Shown in pieces: positions 21,357 to 33,621 of a stretch of DNA of 64,000 bases. The notes beneath the pieces are model-generated. The model ran no database searches, was not told where the DNA came from, and saw only the letters and a list, made by a program, of their open reading frames with translations. The translations under genes were made by a program, and so were the position numbers. The stretch's first letter is position 1, and each line of letters opens with the position of its first letter. This stretch comes from Atriophallophorus winterbourni (Eukaryota; Platyhelminthes; Trematoda; Plagiorchiida; Microphallidae), in NCBI GenBank assembly GCA_013407085.1, contig JACCGJ010019683.1:1-64000 (forward strand), written 5' to 3'.

Positions 21357-21539
21357 GTAAGTCAATGAAACTAACCGTTGTACTTTAATAATGATACGTG
21401 ATTTACTGATTGATGTACGGGCGTTCAGTGCAGACAAGTTAGATTCTCGCATTGAATAAATAAGTGGTATACTGGTATTCAAACCGTGGTTTTGTTGCAA
21501 AAAAACTTTAAAAATCTTGATAGCAAAATACTCAATTTA

Positions 21540-21745
21540 AAGAACCATTATTTTAAAATGCTCATTTTTATGCTGTCCCATCACACTTGCACACCTTACG
21601 ACCAGTTTCATGCTGTTTTCACTTATCATCTAAGGGCAGTAGGATCAGGATACTCATTCGCTTTAAACAGTAAAAGAATGGAAAAGAAGTTGCGCCTGTA
21701 TGCCGCTGTTGGATGAGGTTAGAAGAGGTTAATCGTACCAATCTA
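21540..21745 (-). repeat. SINE-like repeat with hammerhead relic (also in U3-U7)
   Basis: About 200 bp beside each micro-exon. On the minus strand a hammerhead-like block is visible: GATGATAAGTG, then CAGCATGAAAC and TGGTC, with stem I partners CCTTA/TAAGG. The core CTGATGA is mutated, so it should be inactive. Equivalent positions: about 26345-26545, 28610-28812, 33425-33620, 38170-38370 and 42930-43130; absent from U1. The 66-76 codon plus-strand frames here fall entirely inside the repeat. Confidence 0.6.
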
Positions 21746-21749
21746 GATT

Positions 21750-24700
21750 TGAGATTCAAGATTCATGGTTAAAAAAGCAAACTGATGTACAGTACCATAT
21801 GATATACGTATAAAAATTAAAAAAAATCGTTATTTGTATGATCATATCCGTGGTCTTCATAGGTGGAGCAAAAATAATCCCCAATTGCGACACAGACTGA
21901 GGGAAAAGAATGCTTTTGATGGACGGTAGTTCCGTGCGTTAAAAAATATAGACATCAATAGGTAGGGGCCAACGCAATAGTTCTCAACCTAAGGTTTCGT
22001 AACCAATGTTTAGAGATATGCTCGTTCGCTGAGGTAACAATGACTGTCGGCAAGCTATTCCACAAAAAGCATACACGAACAGCGAAGAAGTGACGACGAC
22101 AATTCAATCGTGAGTGTGGGATTTGAAGGGTCAAAGGGTGACGACAACAAACTTGAAGAGGTGTTTGAGAGGGTGGGATTTCACGTAGATAATTCGATAT
22201 GCCAGAGTGAGGTCGTGGATGATACGTCTGCGCTCGAGGGTGCACAGTCCAAGTCTGGTCAGTCGCTGCTCAAAGAGTAAATTATTCAATCAGGTAATCA
22301 TTTGGTTGCCTTGTGATAAATTCGTTCGAGGAGCGAGATGTTTTTTTCCATCCATGGCGTGTAAGCTTGTACAGCGTAGTCAACGACAGGATGTATGTAA
22401 GTGTTTAGTAATTTCGCGAGTGAGTGTGATGGGAAACGTCAGAAAATGCTTTTCAGTAAACCGAGCACGTTGCACGCACGCTTGTAGACGGCTTCGCACT
22501 GTAGGCTGTTCTTCAAAGTGTCAGACACCCAGATTCCGAGATCTTTCTGTTATGTACTCCATTCAAGCGGGTGGCTGCCAAGTGTATAGGTAAAGGTAAA
22601 GAGTTTTCCGACTTGCAACATTTTGAACTTGCGGAAATTAAATGGCAGTTTGTTTTGAATTGACCACTGGTGCAGCTTATTCAAATCTCCTTGCAGAAAT
22701 TGACAGTCCTCGATAGAGTTGACCTTCGTCCAGATTTTTACATCGTCTGCGAATGAAACAAGCGTACATGCTAGTAAGTTCGGTAGATCGTTTATAAATA
22801 TGAGAAACAGTATCGGACCGAGAACCGAACACTGAGGGACTCCGCTCGTGGCTTCAATTGTTCGAGAAGTTTCACCATCTATTCTGACTTTTACTTTGCG
22901 TCTAGACAGGTAACTTGTGAACCATGTTAGTAAGTTTCCGATGACGACAACATTCTGTAGCTTCTGAGGCAGTAAGGAGTGATTCACTCTGTCGAATGCG
23001 TTAAATATATATAGGTAACCGGCATGGACGGAACCCGCTTGGTCTAGTGCTTGCGTCCAGTCATTTAGAGTCGCGAGCAAGTTAGACAGGCATGAATATG
23101 TTTTCCTAAATCCGTGTTGTGTGAAAGTTATTAGATGATGGTTCTCGAGATGTTCAACAAGTCGTTCACACACCAGGCGTTCCAAAATTTTAGAAACCGC
23201 TGAAAGAAAAAAGCGTCACGGGGCGGTCATTTGTTGGATCAGAACGACTGCCCCCTTTGTAGAGTGGTATGATAACACCGGTTTTCTATTGATTTGGTAC
23301 GGTCCCCGTATTCAATGAGTGCCTGAATAGGCCATATAGTGAACCACAAAGCTCCAGCTCGCATGCCTTCAGAACAGCAGGTGTTATTCCATCCTATCCT
23401 GGTGATTTGCGAACGTCCAGCCCGCGTAAATGCTTTCGCACAACCGCAGGATTTACCTCGATGTTACTAAGGCATTCGACCTGTAGTGGGCGCGGCAAAG
23501 ACTTCAGCGATGACACGTTCTTTGGACAAAATACTTGCGCATAAAATGATATTAGGGCATCAGCTGTATCCTTGACATTATCAGTCAGTCCGTTCTCTGT
23601 CTGGATAGGAAATACACACGGTTCAACCTTGGTCGCGGTATTTACGATGGTTTACAGCAGTTTAAGATGTCGTTCCATCTGGTCGATCAGCTTCCAATGG
23701 TGATATTGCTGGTCTTAAGGACGTCACCTTGTTACGAAAACTACGAAAGTGTTCCCAAGATGCGTCTGCTCGTGTTATTTTGTGTGCAGCCCATGCGGAA
23801 TTTCGCATGGCTATCCACTCCCGAGTGCGGCTTCGGAGTTCGAATCAAAATGTTCTTGATTTCATTTTGGGAACACAGGTAGAACTTTCGTCTAGTTTTG
23901 TACCGATATAACTTAACAGACTAGAACAATGAGTTTTTGCATTCGTAAGATCGAGATGTTTTTCCTACATAATCGTAATGGCACTGCGAAGGCCGAGGTG
24001 ATCGACTCTCCTGATGAACTTAACGTCGCCCGACGCCCTTCTGGCGTTACACACGAATTCGAAGGACAACACCTGATGGTCACTTAGCCCCAAAGGACTA
24101 TGATACTGCACTGACTCTACTGCTGTTGCTTCGGAGGTTAAAACCAGATCTAGAATTGTTGATTCATTGAGGCATCTTTGTCGAGTGGATGAATGGACAT
24201 GGTTGTATAGGGTAGTGAAAGTGATTATCTCACGGAATTTGTACTCAAGGGATTGCTGAGTATGCACACTTTTGGTGTAGAGATGTGGGAGGTTAAAATC
24301 GCCCATTATTAACAGTTGGCATCCTCTAAGGTTTCCAGTGTTGCGCATCATTTGTAACAACGTTTTATTGTGGGCATCGGAAGAGTTAGGCGAGCGGTAG
24401 ATCACACCAAGTATACAGTTCTCTCCAGTTTCCAAGCGAAGGTTACACCACATGGTGTCCTCTAGCTCAAACCCTGTGTCAGGTACAGCTGTGAATTGAA
24501 GCCTTCGTTATAATATAAAGCAATTCCTCCACCTGATGTTCAACGGTCTCGTCGAAGTAGGATCATGTTGGGAAGTGCTAGCTCGCAATCGTTCACCTGA
24601 TCGTAAAACCATGTTTCGGTAACAGCAATAATGTCAGCATAAAACTGAGCGTTAAAATGGGATAATTCGGCGATTTTGTTCCGGAAGCACTGTGCATTTG

Positions 24701-25135
24701 TGTTTAGGCATTTAACAGTGGTTTTCGTGTGTAGCGATCCTATGCGGATGATGTTTGTATGTCCGACCCCCTGAGAGCCGGACCATTGCAGTTTTTTGAA
24801 ACAACTTCGGAGTTTAGTCTGTCCATGTCTTCGCACGGCGTTGCTACAGCTTGTGTTTCGGAGGCAGCCTTCGGTATGCTGATTCTGAGGTCATTGGGGA
24901 TATTTTTCCTGTGTATTTTCCAGTTTTGTCTGACAAAGGCTGTCATAGCAGAAGTTAATAAAATGAGTTTTAAAGAGGGTGGTCCATCGCCTTTGTAGTT
25001 TGATGACCTCGGTATCCTGAAGGTATTCGCGACAACACTTTCGCGTGCTCCAATCGCTTCTGCAACGTATAACCACTGATTATAGTCGTGTTATTGTTGT
25101 TTCGCGGCCTCTGTTGTACTGGTATCCTCTGAACA
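21750..25135 (-). mobile_element. CR1-like LINE (family B), copy in U2
   Basis: Antisense near full-length copy with a GAATCTT-type tail at its 3' end (about 21750-21768 on the + strand). Endonuclease pieces at 24836-24540 and 24453-23965 include LLIMGDFNLPH, a YRSPNSS block and LGLSDHQVLSFEF. RT at 23185-22550 carries the same motif A Asp to Tyr and motif B Gly to Cys changes as U1. A stop follows HPLEWST. C-terminus at 22245-21955. Non-functional. Confidence 0.85.
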
Positions 25136-26087
25136 AATTTCCAGTTTTTTGTTTTGTATTAAGTATTGTCATTCTCTGCTGATTCATTGTCATTTTTTCG
25201 GCATATTTTCTGTTCGTGAAGTTATCATTTCTCGTGTATCGTTGTAAAAGGGGTGCGAGAACATATTAAACTTTTCCAATGGTGCGGGGAAACAAAAAGT
25301 TGTAGAACCATTGGTCTAGTAGAACACGTCACTGTTTTGTACAAGATATGTTAAAATGCGAGCGTCTAAACACTAAAACTAATGACGTCGTACTGATAAT
25401 TGTTGATATGATAATTCGATCAAATACATGTGAGCTATCTTATTCCTGATAAAGTTAAATTTGTATATTGAGCACCAGTTTGATCAATCGCTGAGAGATT
25501 CAGGGAAATTATTATATGCCCAGGGGGGCTGGATTTGTCAACATAACAAGCGACTGTACTTCGGTGAATATTCATAAACAAAGGGGAATATTTGAGGGAA
25601 ATACCTGTTTCAGTAGGCTGCAAACATGTAATTTTTTATATGTAGTGGATTTTCAGGTAATTTCACGTCGGATCCTATGTAACTAGTCAAATTTATTACC
25701 TCGCTGGTCGTATCAAATTCATATTCGCTGATATACAACTTGTCGTGTAATCCAATAATTGAGTCAATATTTTCTCAGCGATTTGGGAAGTCATTCAATA
25801 GACCGTATTGACTTAGCCCGGTGACGATAAGTAGTATTCTGTTTCACATGTAAAATGGAATGATTTTCGAGACAACGTTGGTTCGCGTACGATGAAAAAT
25901 ATTCATTCTCACATATTTTATCCTTAACTGATCTGTAGATGCAAATCAAAGGTGTTTGTTTCCGGTTAAACCTTATATGCAACTGTATGCTGGGGATAGT
26001 GTGCTAAAATTTTACTTACCGCATTATATGTATCTGCGCTCGTATACTAAACAATCGATTTGTTATTTCGCATTAAAACGTTTTTAG

Positions 26088-26120
26088 TGTCCAGAAACCC
26101 CATATATTCTAGTCCACTAG
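26088..26120 (+). CDS. Micro-exon 4c (33 nt)
   Basis: Acceptor CGTTTTTAG, donor CTAG|GTAAGTCAATG. Phase 1/1, encoding SRNPIYSSPL, open. In phase 0 it would end in TAG, which supports phase 1 as the used frame. Its three differences from 4d inside the exon body are all amino-acid changing (Tyr/Ser, Leu/Glu). Confidence 0.68.
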   Translation, partial: CPETPYILVH

Positions 26121-26171
26121 GTAAGTCAATGAAACTAACCGTTGTACTTAAATAATGATACGTGATTTACT

Positions 26172-26193
26172 AGAAGAAGAAGAAGAAGAAGAA
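26172..26193 (+). repeat. GAA microsatellite
   Basis: A run of seven AGA/GAA triplets, present only in U3. The motif TGATTGATGTAC is duplicated just after it. Confidence 0.85.
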
Positions 26194-26547
26194 TGACTGA
26201 TTGATGTACTGATTGATGTACGGGCGTTCAGTGCAGACAAGTTAGATTCTCGCATTGAATAAATAAGTGGTATACTGGTATTCAAACCGTGGTTTTGTTG
26301 CAAAAAAACTTTAAAAAACTTGATAGCAAAATACTCAATTTAAAGAACCATTATTTTAAAATGCTCATTTTTATGCTGTCCCATCACACTTACACACCTT
26401 ACGACCAGTTTCATGTTGTTTTCACTTATCGTCTAAGGGCAGTAGGATCAGGATACTCATTCGCTTTACACAGTAAAAGAATGAGATAAACGTTGCGCCT
26501 GTATGCCGCTGTTGGATGAGGTTGGAAGTGGTTAATCGTACCAATCT

Positions 26548-27425
26548 AGATTCAATATTCAAGATTCATGGGTAAAAAAGCAACTTGATGTACAGTACCA
26601 TATGATATACGTAAAAAATTAAAAAAACATCGTTGCGCATCATTTGTTACAACGTTTTATTGTGGGCATTGGAAGAGTTAGACGAGCGGTAGATCACACC
26701 AAGTATACAGTTCTCTCCAGCTTCCAAGCGATGGTTACACCACCTGGTGTCCTCTAGCTCAAACCCTGTGTCAGGTACAGCGGTAAATTGAAGCCTTTCG
26801 TTATAATATAAAGCAATTCCCCCACCTGATGTTCAACGGTCTCGTCGAAGTAGGATCATGTTGGGAAGTGCTAGCTCGCAATCGTTCACCTGATCGTTAA
26901 ACCATGTTTCGGTAACAGCAATAATGTCAGCATAAAACTGAGCGTTAAAATGGGATAATTCGGCGATTTTGTTCCGGAAGCACTGTGCATTTGTGTTTAG
27001 GCATTTAACAGTGGTTTTCGTGTTTAGCCATCCTATGCGGATGATGTTTGTATGTCCGACCCCCTGAGAGCCGGACAGTTGCAGTTTTTTGAAACAACTT
27101 CTGAGTTCAATCTGTCCATGTCTTCACACGACGTTGCTACAGCTTGTGTTTCGGAGGTAGCCTTCGGTATGCTGAGTCTGAGGTCATTGAGGATATTTTT
27201 CCTGTGTATTTTCCAGTTTTGTCTGACAAAGGCTGTCATAGCAGAAGTTAATAAAATGAGTTTTAAAGAGGGTGGTCCATCGCCTTTGTAGTTTGATGAC
27301 CTCGGTATCCTGAAGGTATTCGCGACAACACTTTCGCGTGCTCCAATCGCTTCTGCAACGTATAACCACTGTTTATAGTCGTGTTATTGTTGTTTCGCGG
27401 CCTCTGTTGTACTGGTATCCTCTGA
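26548..27425 (-). mobile_element. CR1-like LINE (family B), internally deleted, U3
   Basis: The 3' tail joins directly to the endonuclease region: the + strand runs from the 3' UTR (TTAAAAAAACATCG) into TTGCGCATCATTTG, which lies about 2.5 kb further along in full copies. All of the RT and the endonuclease C-part are gone. The junction has GTT in common between both sides. U4 has the same junction. Confidence 0.85.
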
Positions 27426-28380
27426 ACAAATTTCCAGTTTTTTGTTTTGTATTAAGTATTGTCATTCTCTGCTGATTCATTGTCATTTTTTCGGCATATT
27501 TTCTGTTCGTGAAGTTATCATTTCTCGTGTATCGTTGTAAAAGGGGTGCGAGAACATATTAAACTTTTCCAATGGTGCGGGGAAACAAAAAGTTGTAGAA
27601 CCATTGGTCTAGTAGAACACGTCACTGTTTTGTACAAGATATGTTAAAATGCGAGCGTCTAAACACTAAAACTAATGACGTCGTACTGATAATTGTTGAT
27701 ATGATAATTCGATCAAATACATGTGAGCTATCTTATTCCTGATAAAGTTAAATTTGTATATTGAGCACCAGTTTGATCAATCGCTGAGAGATTCAGGGAA
27801 ATTATTATATGCCCAGGGGGGCTGGATTTGTCAACATAACAAGCGACTGTACTTCGGTGAATATTCATAAACAAAGGGGAATATTTGAGGGAAATACCTG
27901 TTTCAGTAGGCTGCAAACATGTAATTTTTTATATGTAGTGGATTTTCAGGTAATTTCACGTCGGATCCTATGTAACTAGTCAAATTTATTACCTCGCTGG
28001 TCGTATCAAATTCATATTCGCTGATATACAACTTGTCGTGTAATCCAATAATTGAGTCAATATTTTCTCAGCGATTTGAGAAGTCATTCAATAGACCGTA
28101 TTGACTTAGCCCGGTGAAGATAAGTTAGTATTCTGTTTCACATGTAAAATGGAATGATTTTCGAGACAACGTTGGTTCGCGTACGATGAAAAATATTCAT
28201 TCTCACATATTTTATCCTTAACTGATCTGTAGATGCAAATCAAAGGTGTTTGTTTCCGGTAAACCTTATATGCAACTGTATGCTGGGGATAGTGTGCTAA
28301 AATTTTACTTACCGCATTATATGTATCTGCGCTCGTATACTAAACAATCGATTTGTTATTTCGCATTAAAACGTTTTTAG

Positions 28381-28413
28381 TGTCCAGAAACCCCATATCT
28401 TCTAGTCCAGAAA
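28381..28413 (+). CDS. Micro-exon 4d (33 nt)
   Basis: Acceptor CGTTTTTAG, donor AAA|GTAAGTCAATG. Phase 1/1, open, encoding SRNPISSSPE. It is unusually Ser-rich, a possible O-glycosylation segment if secreted. Confidence 0.72.
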
Positions 28414-28812
28414 GTAAGTCAATGAAACTAACCGTTGTACTTAAATAATGATACGTGATTTACTGATTGATTGATGTACTGATTGATGCGTTCAGTGCAG
28501 ACAAGTTAGATTCTCGCATTGAATAAATAAGTGGTATACTGGTATTCAAACCGTGGTTTTGTTGCAAAAAACTTTAAAAAACTTGATAGCAAAATACTCA
28601 ATTTAAAGAACCATTATTTTAAAATGCTCATTTTTATGCTGTCCCATCACACTTACACACCTTACGACCAGTTTCATGCTGTTTTCACTTATCATCTAAG
28701 GGCAGTAGGATCAGGTTACTCATTCGCTTTACACAGTAAAAGAATGGGATAAACGTTGCGCCTGTATGCCGCTGTTGGATGAGGTTGGAAGAGGTTAATC
28801 GTACCAATCTAG

Positions 28813-29690
28813 ATTCAAGATTCAAGATTCATGGTTAAAAAAGCAAATTGATGTACAGTACCATATGATATACGTAAAAAATTAAAAACATCGTTGCGCA
28901 TCATTTGTTACAACGTTTTATTGTGGGCATTGGAAGAGTTAGACGAGCGGTAGATCACACCAAGTATACAGTTCTCTCCAGCTTCCAAGCGATGGTTACA
29001 CCACCTGGTGTCCTCTAGCTCAAACCCTGTGTCAGGTACAGCGGTAAATTGAAGCCTTTCGTTATAATATAAAGCAATTCCCCCACCTGATGTTCAACGG
29101 TCTCGTCGAAGTAGGATCATGTTGGGAAGTGCTAGCTCGCAATCGTTCACCTGATCGTTAAACCATGTTTCGGTAACAGCAATAATGTCAGCATAAAACT
29201 GAGCGTTAAAATGGGATAATTCGGCGATTTTGTTCCGGAAGCACTGTGCATTTGTGTTTAGGCATTTAACAGTGGTTTTCGTGTTTAGCCATCCTATGCG
29301 GATGATGTTTGTATGTCCGACCCCCTGAGAGCCGGACAGTTGCAGTTTTTTGAAACAACTTCTGAGTTCAATCTGTCCATGTCTTCACACGACGTTGCTA
29401 CAGCTTGTGTTTCGGAGGTAGCCTTCGGTATGCTGAGTCTGAGGTCATTGAGGATATTTTTCCTGTGTATTTTCCAGTTTTGTCTGACAAAGGCTGTCAT
29501 AGCAGAAGTTAATAAAATGAGTTTTAAAGAGGGTGGTCCATCGCCTTTGTAGTTTGATGACCTCGGTATCCTGAAGGTATTCGCGACAACACTTTCGCGT
29601 GCTCCAATCGTTTCTGCAACGTATAACCACTGATTATAGTCGTGTTATTGTTGTTTCGCGGCCTCTGTTGTACTGGTATCCTCTGAACAA
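28813..29690 (-). mobile_element. CR1-like LINE (family B), internally deleted, U4
   Basis: Same deletion as in U3 (junction near 28887-28897). Only the 3' tail and the 5' third, with the endonuclease N-part, remain. Non-functional. Confidence 0.85.
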
Positions 29691-29997
29691 ATTTCCAGTT
29701 TTTTGTTTTGTATTAAGTATTGTCATTCTCTGCTGATTCATTGTCATTTTTCGGCATATTTTCTGTTCGTGAAGTTATCATTTCTCGTGTATCGTTGTAA
29801 AAGGGGTGCGAGAACATATTAAACTTTTCCAATGGTGCGGGGAAACAAAAAGTTGTAGAACCATTGGTCTAGTAGAACACGTCACTGTTTTGTACAAGAT
29901 ATGTTAAAATGCGAGCGTCTAAACACTAAAACTAATGACGTCGTACTGATAATTGTTGATATGATAATTCAATCAAATACATGTGAGCTATCTTATT

Positions 29998-30002
29998 CCT
30001 GA
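29998..30002. repeat. Target-site duplication of the LTR element (left)
   Basis: CCTGA precedes the left LTR and follows the right LTR at 32557-32561. The other units show the uninterrupted site TTATTCCTGATAAAG, which confirms a 5-bp duplication. Confidence 0.9.
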
Positions 30003-30577
30003 TGTATTGTCTGTGACCTGAGTTACGCGTAGTCCACCCGTTTCTTATTTCGATAAATTCAAAACAACGATTGGGATATTCTACGGTACTGTAATCAACA
30101 ACAATTACAACAAAAATAACTATGTAAACCTTAATTGTATAGGTACGTCACAGCAACAATGGAGCCAAATACTCCAGAATCAAATTCTATTCAAACAAAT
30201 GACGACCTGATATAAAAATAGGAAGAATCGATTTACCAAAATGTCGTCCAAACTTTCTGTGGCAATCAAGAATGACACTCAAAATAGCGTCCAAATTCAA
30301 GCAAAATACTGAAGCCCAAAATGGCAACCAAATTCCGCAACAATGACCGACAATGGCAGAAACAATAAATTAAAACAAATATTTGACCGAAGGCGTGTAC
30401 AGAAAAGATTTGCAATAACAGAAATAATTACAAAAAGAAAAGTTTTATATCAAAATACTGTAGGAAAATTAAACACAAGCAAAATCTATTACACAAAATT
30501 CAGGTTTTGTAACTAGGTTCAAAATAAAAGGAATGTTGAAGGGAAAGGAAGAATTTCAAACGACTTTGAACCTTACA
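30003..30577 (-). repeat. LTR, 3' copy in element orientation
   Basis: The 575-bp long terminal repeat starts TG and ends CA. It matches 31983-32556 with roughly twenty differences by eye. The element is oriented on the minus strand, so this is its 3' LTR. GGTCGGAGG just inside is a possible polypurine tract. Confidence 0.88.
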
Positions 30578-31716
30578 CCTCCGACCAAATTCTTTCTAGG
30601 GCTCAACTGTACAACGATTGTTCGAACGAAGCAAACGTAACATATTCCATGCTGCTTAGCCATATTCCATCTGGCTTTTACGTCAGCCTCCTGATAAGCA
30701 GGACAATCTTTTATCTTATGAGGTCCTCTACATTGAAAACATTCAACCAGCATTGGCCTCGGTTCCCACGTAGTCATAAACACCCTCCTTCCATCTGGCA
30801 TTCTTGGTTTCTCTGATGGCTTCGAGGAGACAGATGTTCTATCTATTAGCATGCCAAATCTGCTCCTGGCAATTCTTGCTCTCCGAGATACGAACTCGGT
30901 CAGACTGGCAAAATCAACTTCTGACCAGTCAGCAAGCATTGTATCCGCTGCGTCAGCCCACTGCTGTTGTAGCGCAACAGGGAAGCATTTCACTAATCCT
31001 TCCAAATTTGTGACTGAATTCAAATCAGCGTCACACTTCATTTGCTTCAATGTGATTTAAGAATTTTCCATTTTTATGGCCAAATCAGACAAACCATCGA
31101 CTTTGTTGGAAAGTCTTCTAGCTTCATCAAGCAAATCCTCTAACGTTGACCTGGCAATTACATGTGGTAGTCCAAACAAATCTTTCAAATTCATCTTTGC
31201 CCGCGTATAACCCTCAGTGGGTTGTAGCATGGCACATGCATCAATTGCTTTTCGAGCCTTGCCCCGACAATAATACATCAAATACAACAGTCTCTGGCCT
31301 GGATCCATAAGCCTCGACTCAACGTAACTTTCAAACTGTTTCAGGAACTTCCAATAGTCTATCGGATTACCGTCGAAGTAGGATAATTCTACTTTAGGCA
31401 ATCCCATACTCATGTTCATCGCTGGTTGCAATAAGCTTACCGCCGAGTCTAACCCTTCAGTTTTGCTACTTGTACCGGCGATCAAGTTTTCTTCTTCAGC
31501 GACTCCTCGTCGTTCCTTTGTCAAGCGCTCTATCGTTGATCTAGCAGCATCTAAATCGCGCTTTAATTGTAACACTAGTTTAGAACTCGCAATGCTATCT
31601 CTATCATCATCGTTTTCCTTAGAAGCTATCTTAGAAGATATCTTAGGCATACTAGATGAAATATACAACAATGTTCCAAAACGACAAAAATATAAATAAA
31701 AAGGGGACGTCACCAA
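30556..31716 (-). pseudogene. BEL/Pao-like Gag, one in-frame stop
   Basis: Two frames in the same register (31716-31057 and 31050-30556) are separated only by an in-frame TAA. The likely start is the Met of MPKISSKIASKEND. A charged, probably coiled-coil N-part leads to LPKVELSYFDGNPIDYWKFL and FESYVESRL, typical of the DUF1759-type Gag of BEL/Pao elements. The second half ends with a zinc knuckle CFQCRGPHKIKDC (C-x2-C-x3-H-x4-C) and a partial second one (CYVC). The frame then runs into the LTR. Gag would package the element RNA. The stop could be a mutation or, less likely, read through. Confidence 0.75.
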
Positions 31717-31982
31717 AGTTGTGAACAGGGATTGACTGTCAAATGTTCAATGTCACGACGATCGGGGAGTTCTTCGCCAATTTTGCTCAATTTAGCTTCA
31801 ATTGAACGAACCAAAATGCGTATTTTCTCCGGTTGAGACAAATACTGTACCAGTCAGAAGACAAGTTGTGATGCGAATTCAATTGAAACGATCCAACTTG
31901 AGCACAGAAACCGAATTGATGCAATTCACGAATTGAGTACTTCTAGCCAAGTTCGAGAAGAATCAAATTCCAAAATAAAAAC

Positions 31983-32556
31983 TGTATTGTCTGTGACGTG
32001 AGTTACGCGTAGTCCACCCGTTTCTTATTTCGATAAATTCAAAATAACGATTGGGATATTCTTCGGTACTGTAATTAACAATAATTACAACAAAAGTAAC
32101 TATACAAACCTTAATTGTATAGGAACGTCACAGCAACAATGGAGCCAAATACTCCAGAATCAAATTCTATTCAAACAAAAGACGACCTGATATAAAAATA
32201 AAAAGAATCGATTTACCAAAATGTCGTCCAAACTTTCTGTGGCAATCAAAAATGACACTCAAAATAGCGTCCAAATTCAAGCAAAATACTGAAGCCCAAA
32301 ATGGCAACCAAATTCCGCAACAATGACCGACAATGGCAGAAACAATAAATTAAAACAAACATTTGACCGAAGGCGTGTACAGAAAAAAATTACAATAACA
32401 GAAATAATTACAAAAAGAAAAGTTTTATATCAAAATACAGTAGGAAATTAAACACAAGCAAAATCTATTACACAAAATTCAGGTTTTGTAACTAGGTTCA
32501 AAATAAAAGGAATGTTGAAGGGAAAGGAAGAATTTCAAACTACTTTAAAACTTACA
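31983..32556 (-). repeat. LTR, 5' copy in element orientation
   Basis: Partner of 30003-30577. Being upstream of Gag on the minus strand it would hold the promoter. The primer-binding site just inside is not clear to me. Confidence 0.88.
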
Positions 32557-33199
32557 CCTGATAAAGTTAAATTTGTTTATTGAGCACCAGTTTGATCAAT
32601 CGCTGAGAGATTCAGGGAAATTATTATATGCCCAGGGGGGCTGGATTTGTCAACATAACAAGCGACTGTACTTCGGTGAATATTCATAAACAAAGGGGAA
32701 TATTTGAGGGAAATACCTGTTTCAGTAGACTGCAAACATGCAATTTTTTATATGTAGTGGATTTTCGGGTAATTTCACGTCGGATCCTATGTAACTAGTC
32801 AAATTTATTACCTCGCTGGTCGTATCAAATTCATATTCGCTGATATACAACTTGTCGTGTAATCCAATAATTGAGTCAATATTTTCTCAGCGATTTGGGA
32901 AGTCATTCTATAGACCGTATTGACTTAGCCCGGTGAAGATTATTTAGTATTCTGTTTCACATGTAAAATGGAATGATTTTCGAGACAACGTTGGTTCGCG
33001 TACGATGAAAAATATTCATTCTCACATATTTGATCCTTAACTGATATGTAGATGCAAATCAAATGTGTTTGTTTCCGGTAAACCTTATATGCAACTGTAT
33101 GCTGTGGATAGTGTGCTAAAATTTTACTTACCGCATTATATGTATCTGCGCTCGTATACTAAACAATCGATTTGTTATTTCGCATTAAAACGTTTTTAG

Positions 33200-33232
33200 T
33201 GACCAGTGAACCCATATCTGCTAGTCCAGAAA
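33200..33232 (+). CDS. Micro-exon 4e (33 nt)
   Basis: Acceptor CGTTTTTAG, donor AAA|GTAAGTCAATG. Phase 1/1, encoding TSEPISASPE, open. In phase 0 it would begin with TGA, again favouring phase 1. One base apart from 4g (Ser for Arg). Confidence 0.72.
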
Positions 33233-33621
33233 GTAAGTCAATGAAACTAACCGTTTAACTTAAATAATGATACGTGATTTACTGATTGATGTACGGGCGT
33301 TCAGTGCAGACAAGTTAGATTCTCGCATTGAATAAATAAGTGGTATACTGGTATTCAAACCGTGGTTTTGTTGCAAAAAAACTTTGAAAAAATTGATAGC
33401 AAAATACTCAATTTAAAGAACCATTATTTTAAAATGCTCATTTTTATGCTGTCCCATCACACTTACACACCTTACGACCAGTTTCATGCTGTTTTCACTT
33501 ATCATCTAAGGGCAGTAGGATCAGGATACTCATTCGCTTTAAACAGTAAAAGAATGGAAAAGAAGTTGCGCCTGTATGCCGCTGTTGGATGAGGTTGGAA
33601 GAGGTTAATCGTACCAATCTA

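Larger units (their letters stand above)
20637..25399 (+). repeat. Micro-exon duplication unit U2
   Basis: This 4763-bp copy contains, in order, the leading intron segment, micro-exon 4b, the SINE-like repeat, the antisense LINE and the trailing intron segment. Its length and content match U6 and U5 without the LTR element. Confidence 0.88.
25400..27692 (+). repeat. Micro-exon duplication unit U3 (short form)
   Basis: This 2293-bp unit has a full intron part and micro-exon 4c, but the LINE has lost its middle. A GAA trinucleotide run (26172-26193) has been inserted after the micro-exon, flanked by a repeated TGACTGATTGATGTAC motif. Confidence 0.85.
27693..29952 (+). repeat. Micro-exon duplication unit U4 (short form)
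   Basis: This 2260-bp unit is nearly identical to U3, including the LINE deletion junction, but has no GAA run. U3 and U4 therefore come from one short-form ancestor. Confidence 0.86.
30003..32556 (-). mobile_element. Non-autonomous BEL/Pao-type LTR element (Gag only)
   Basis: Two LTRs flank only 1.4 kb of internal DNA, and 5-bp target-site duplications are present. The interior encodes a Gag-like protein and stops after the first zinc knuckle; there is no protease, RT, RNase H or integrase. It must rely on enzymes from a full relative. It sits only in U5, so it came after the unit duplications. Confidence 0.82.

Noticed and set aside
21486..21716. 66-76 codon plus-strand frames after each micro-exon
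   Set aside because: They lie in the SINE-like repeat and AT-rich intron, with no splice or family support; several copies end early.
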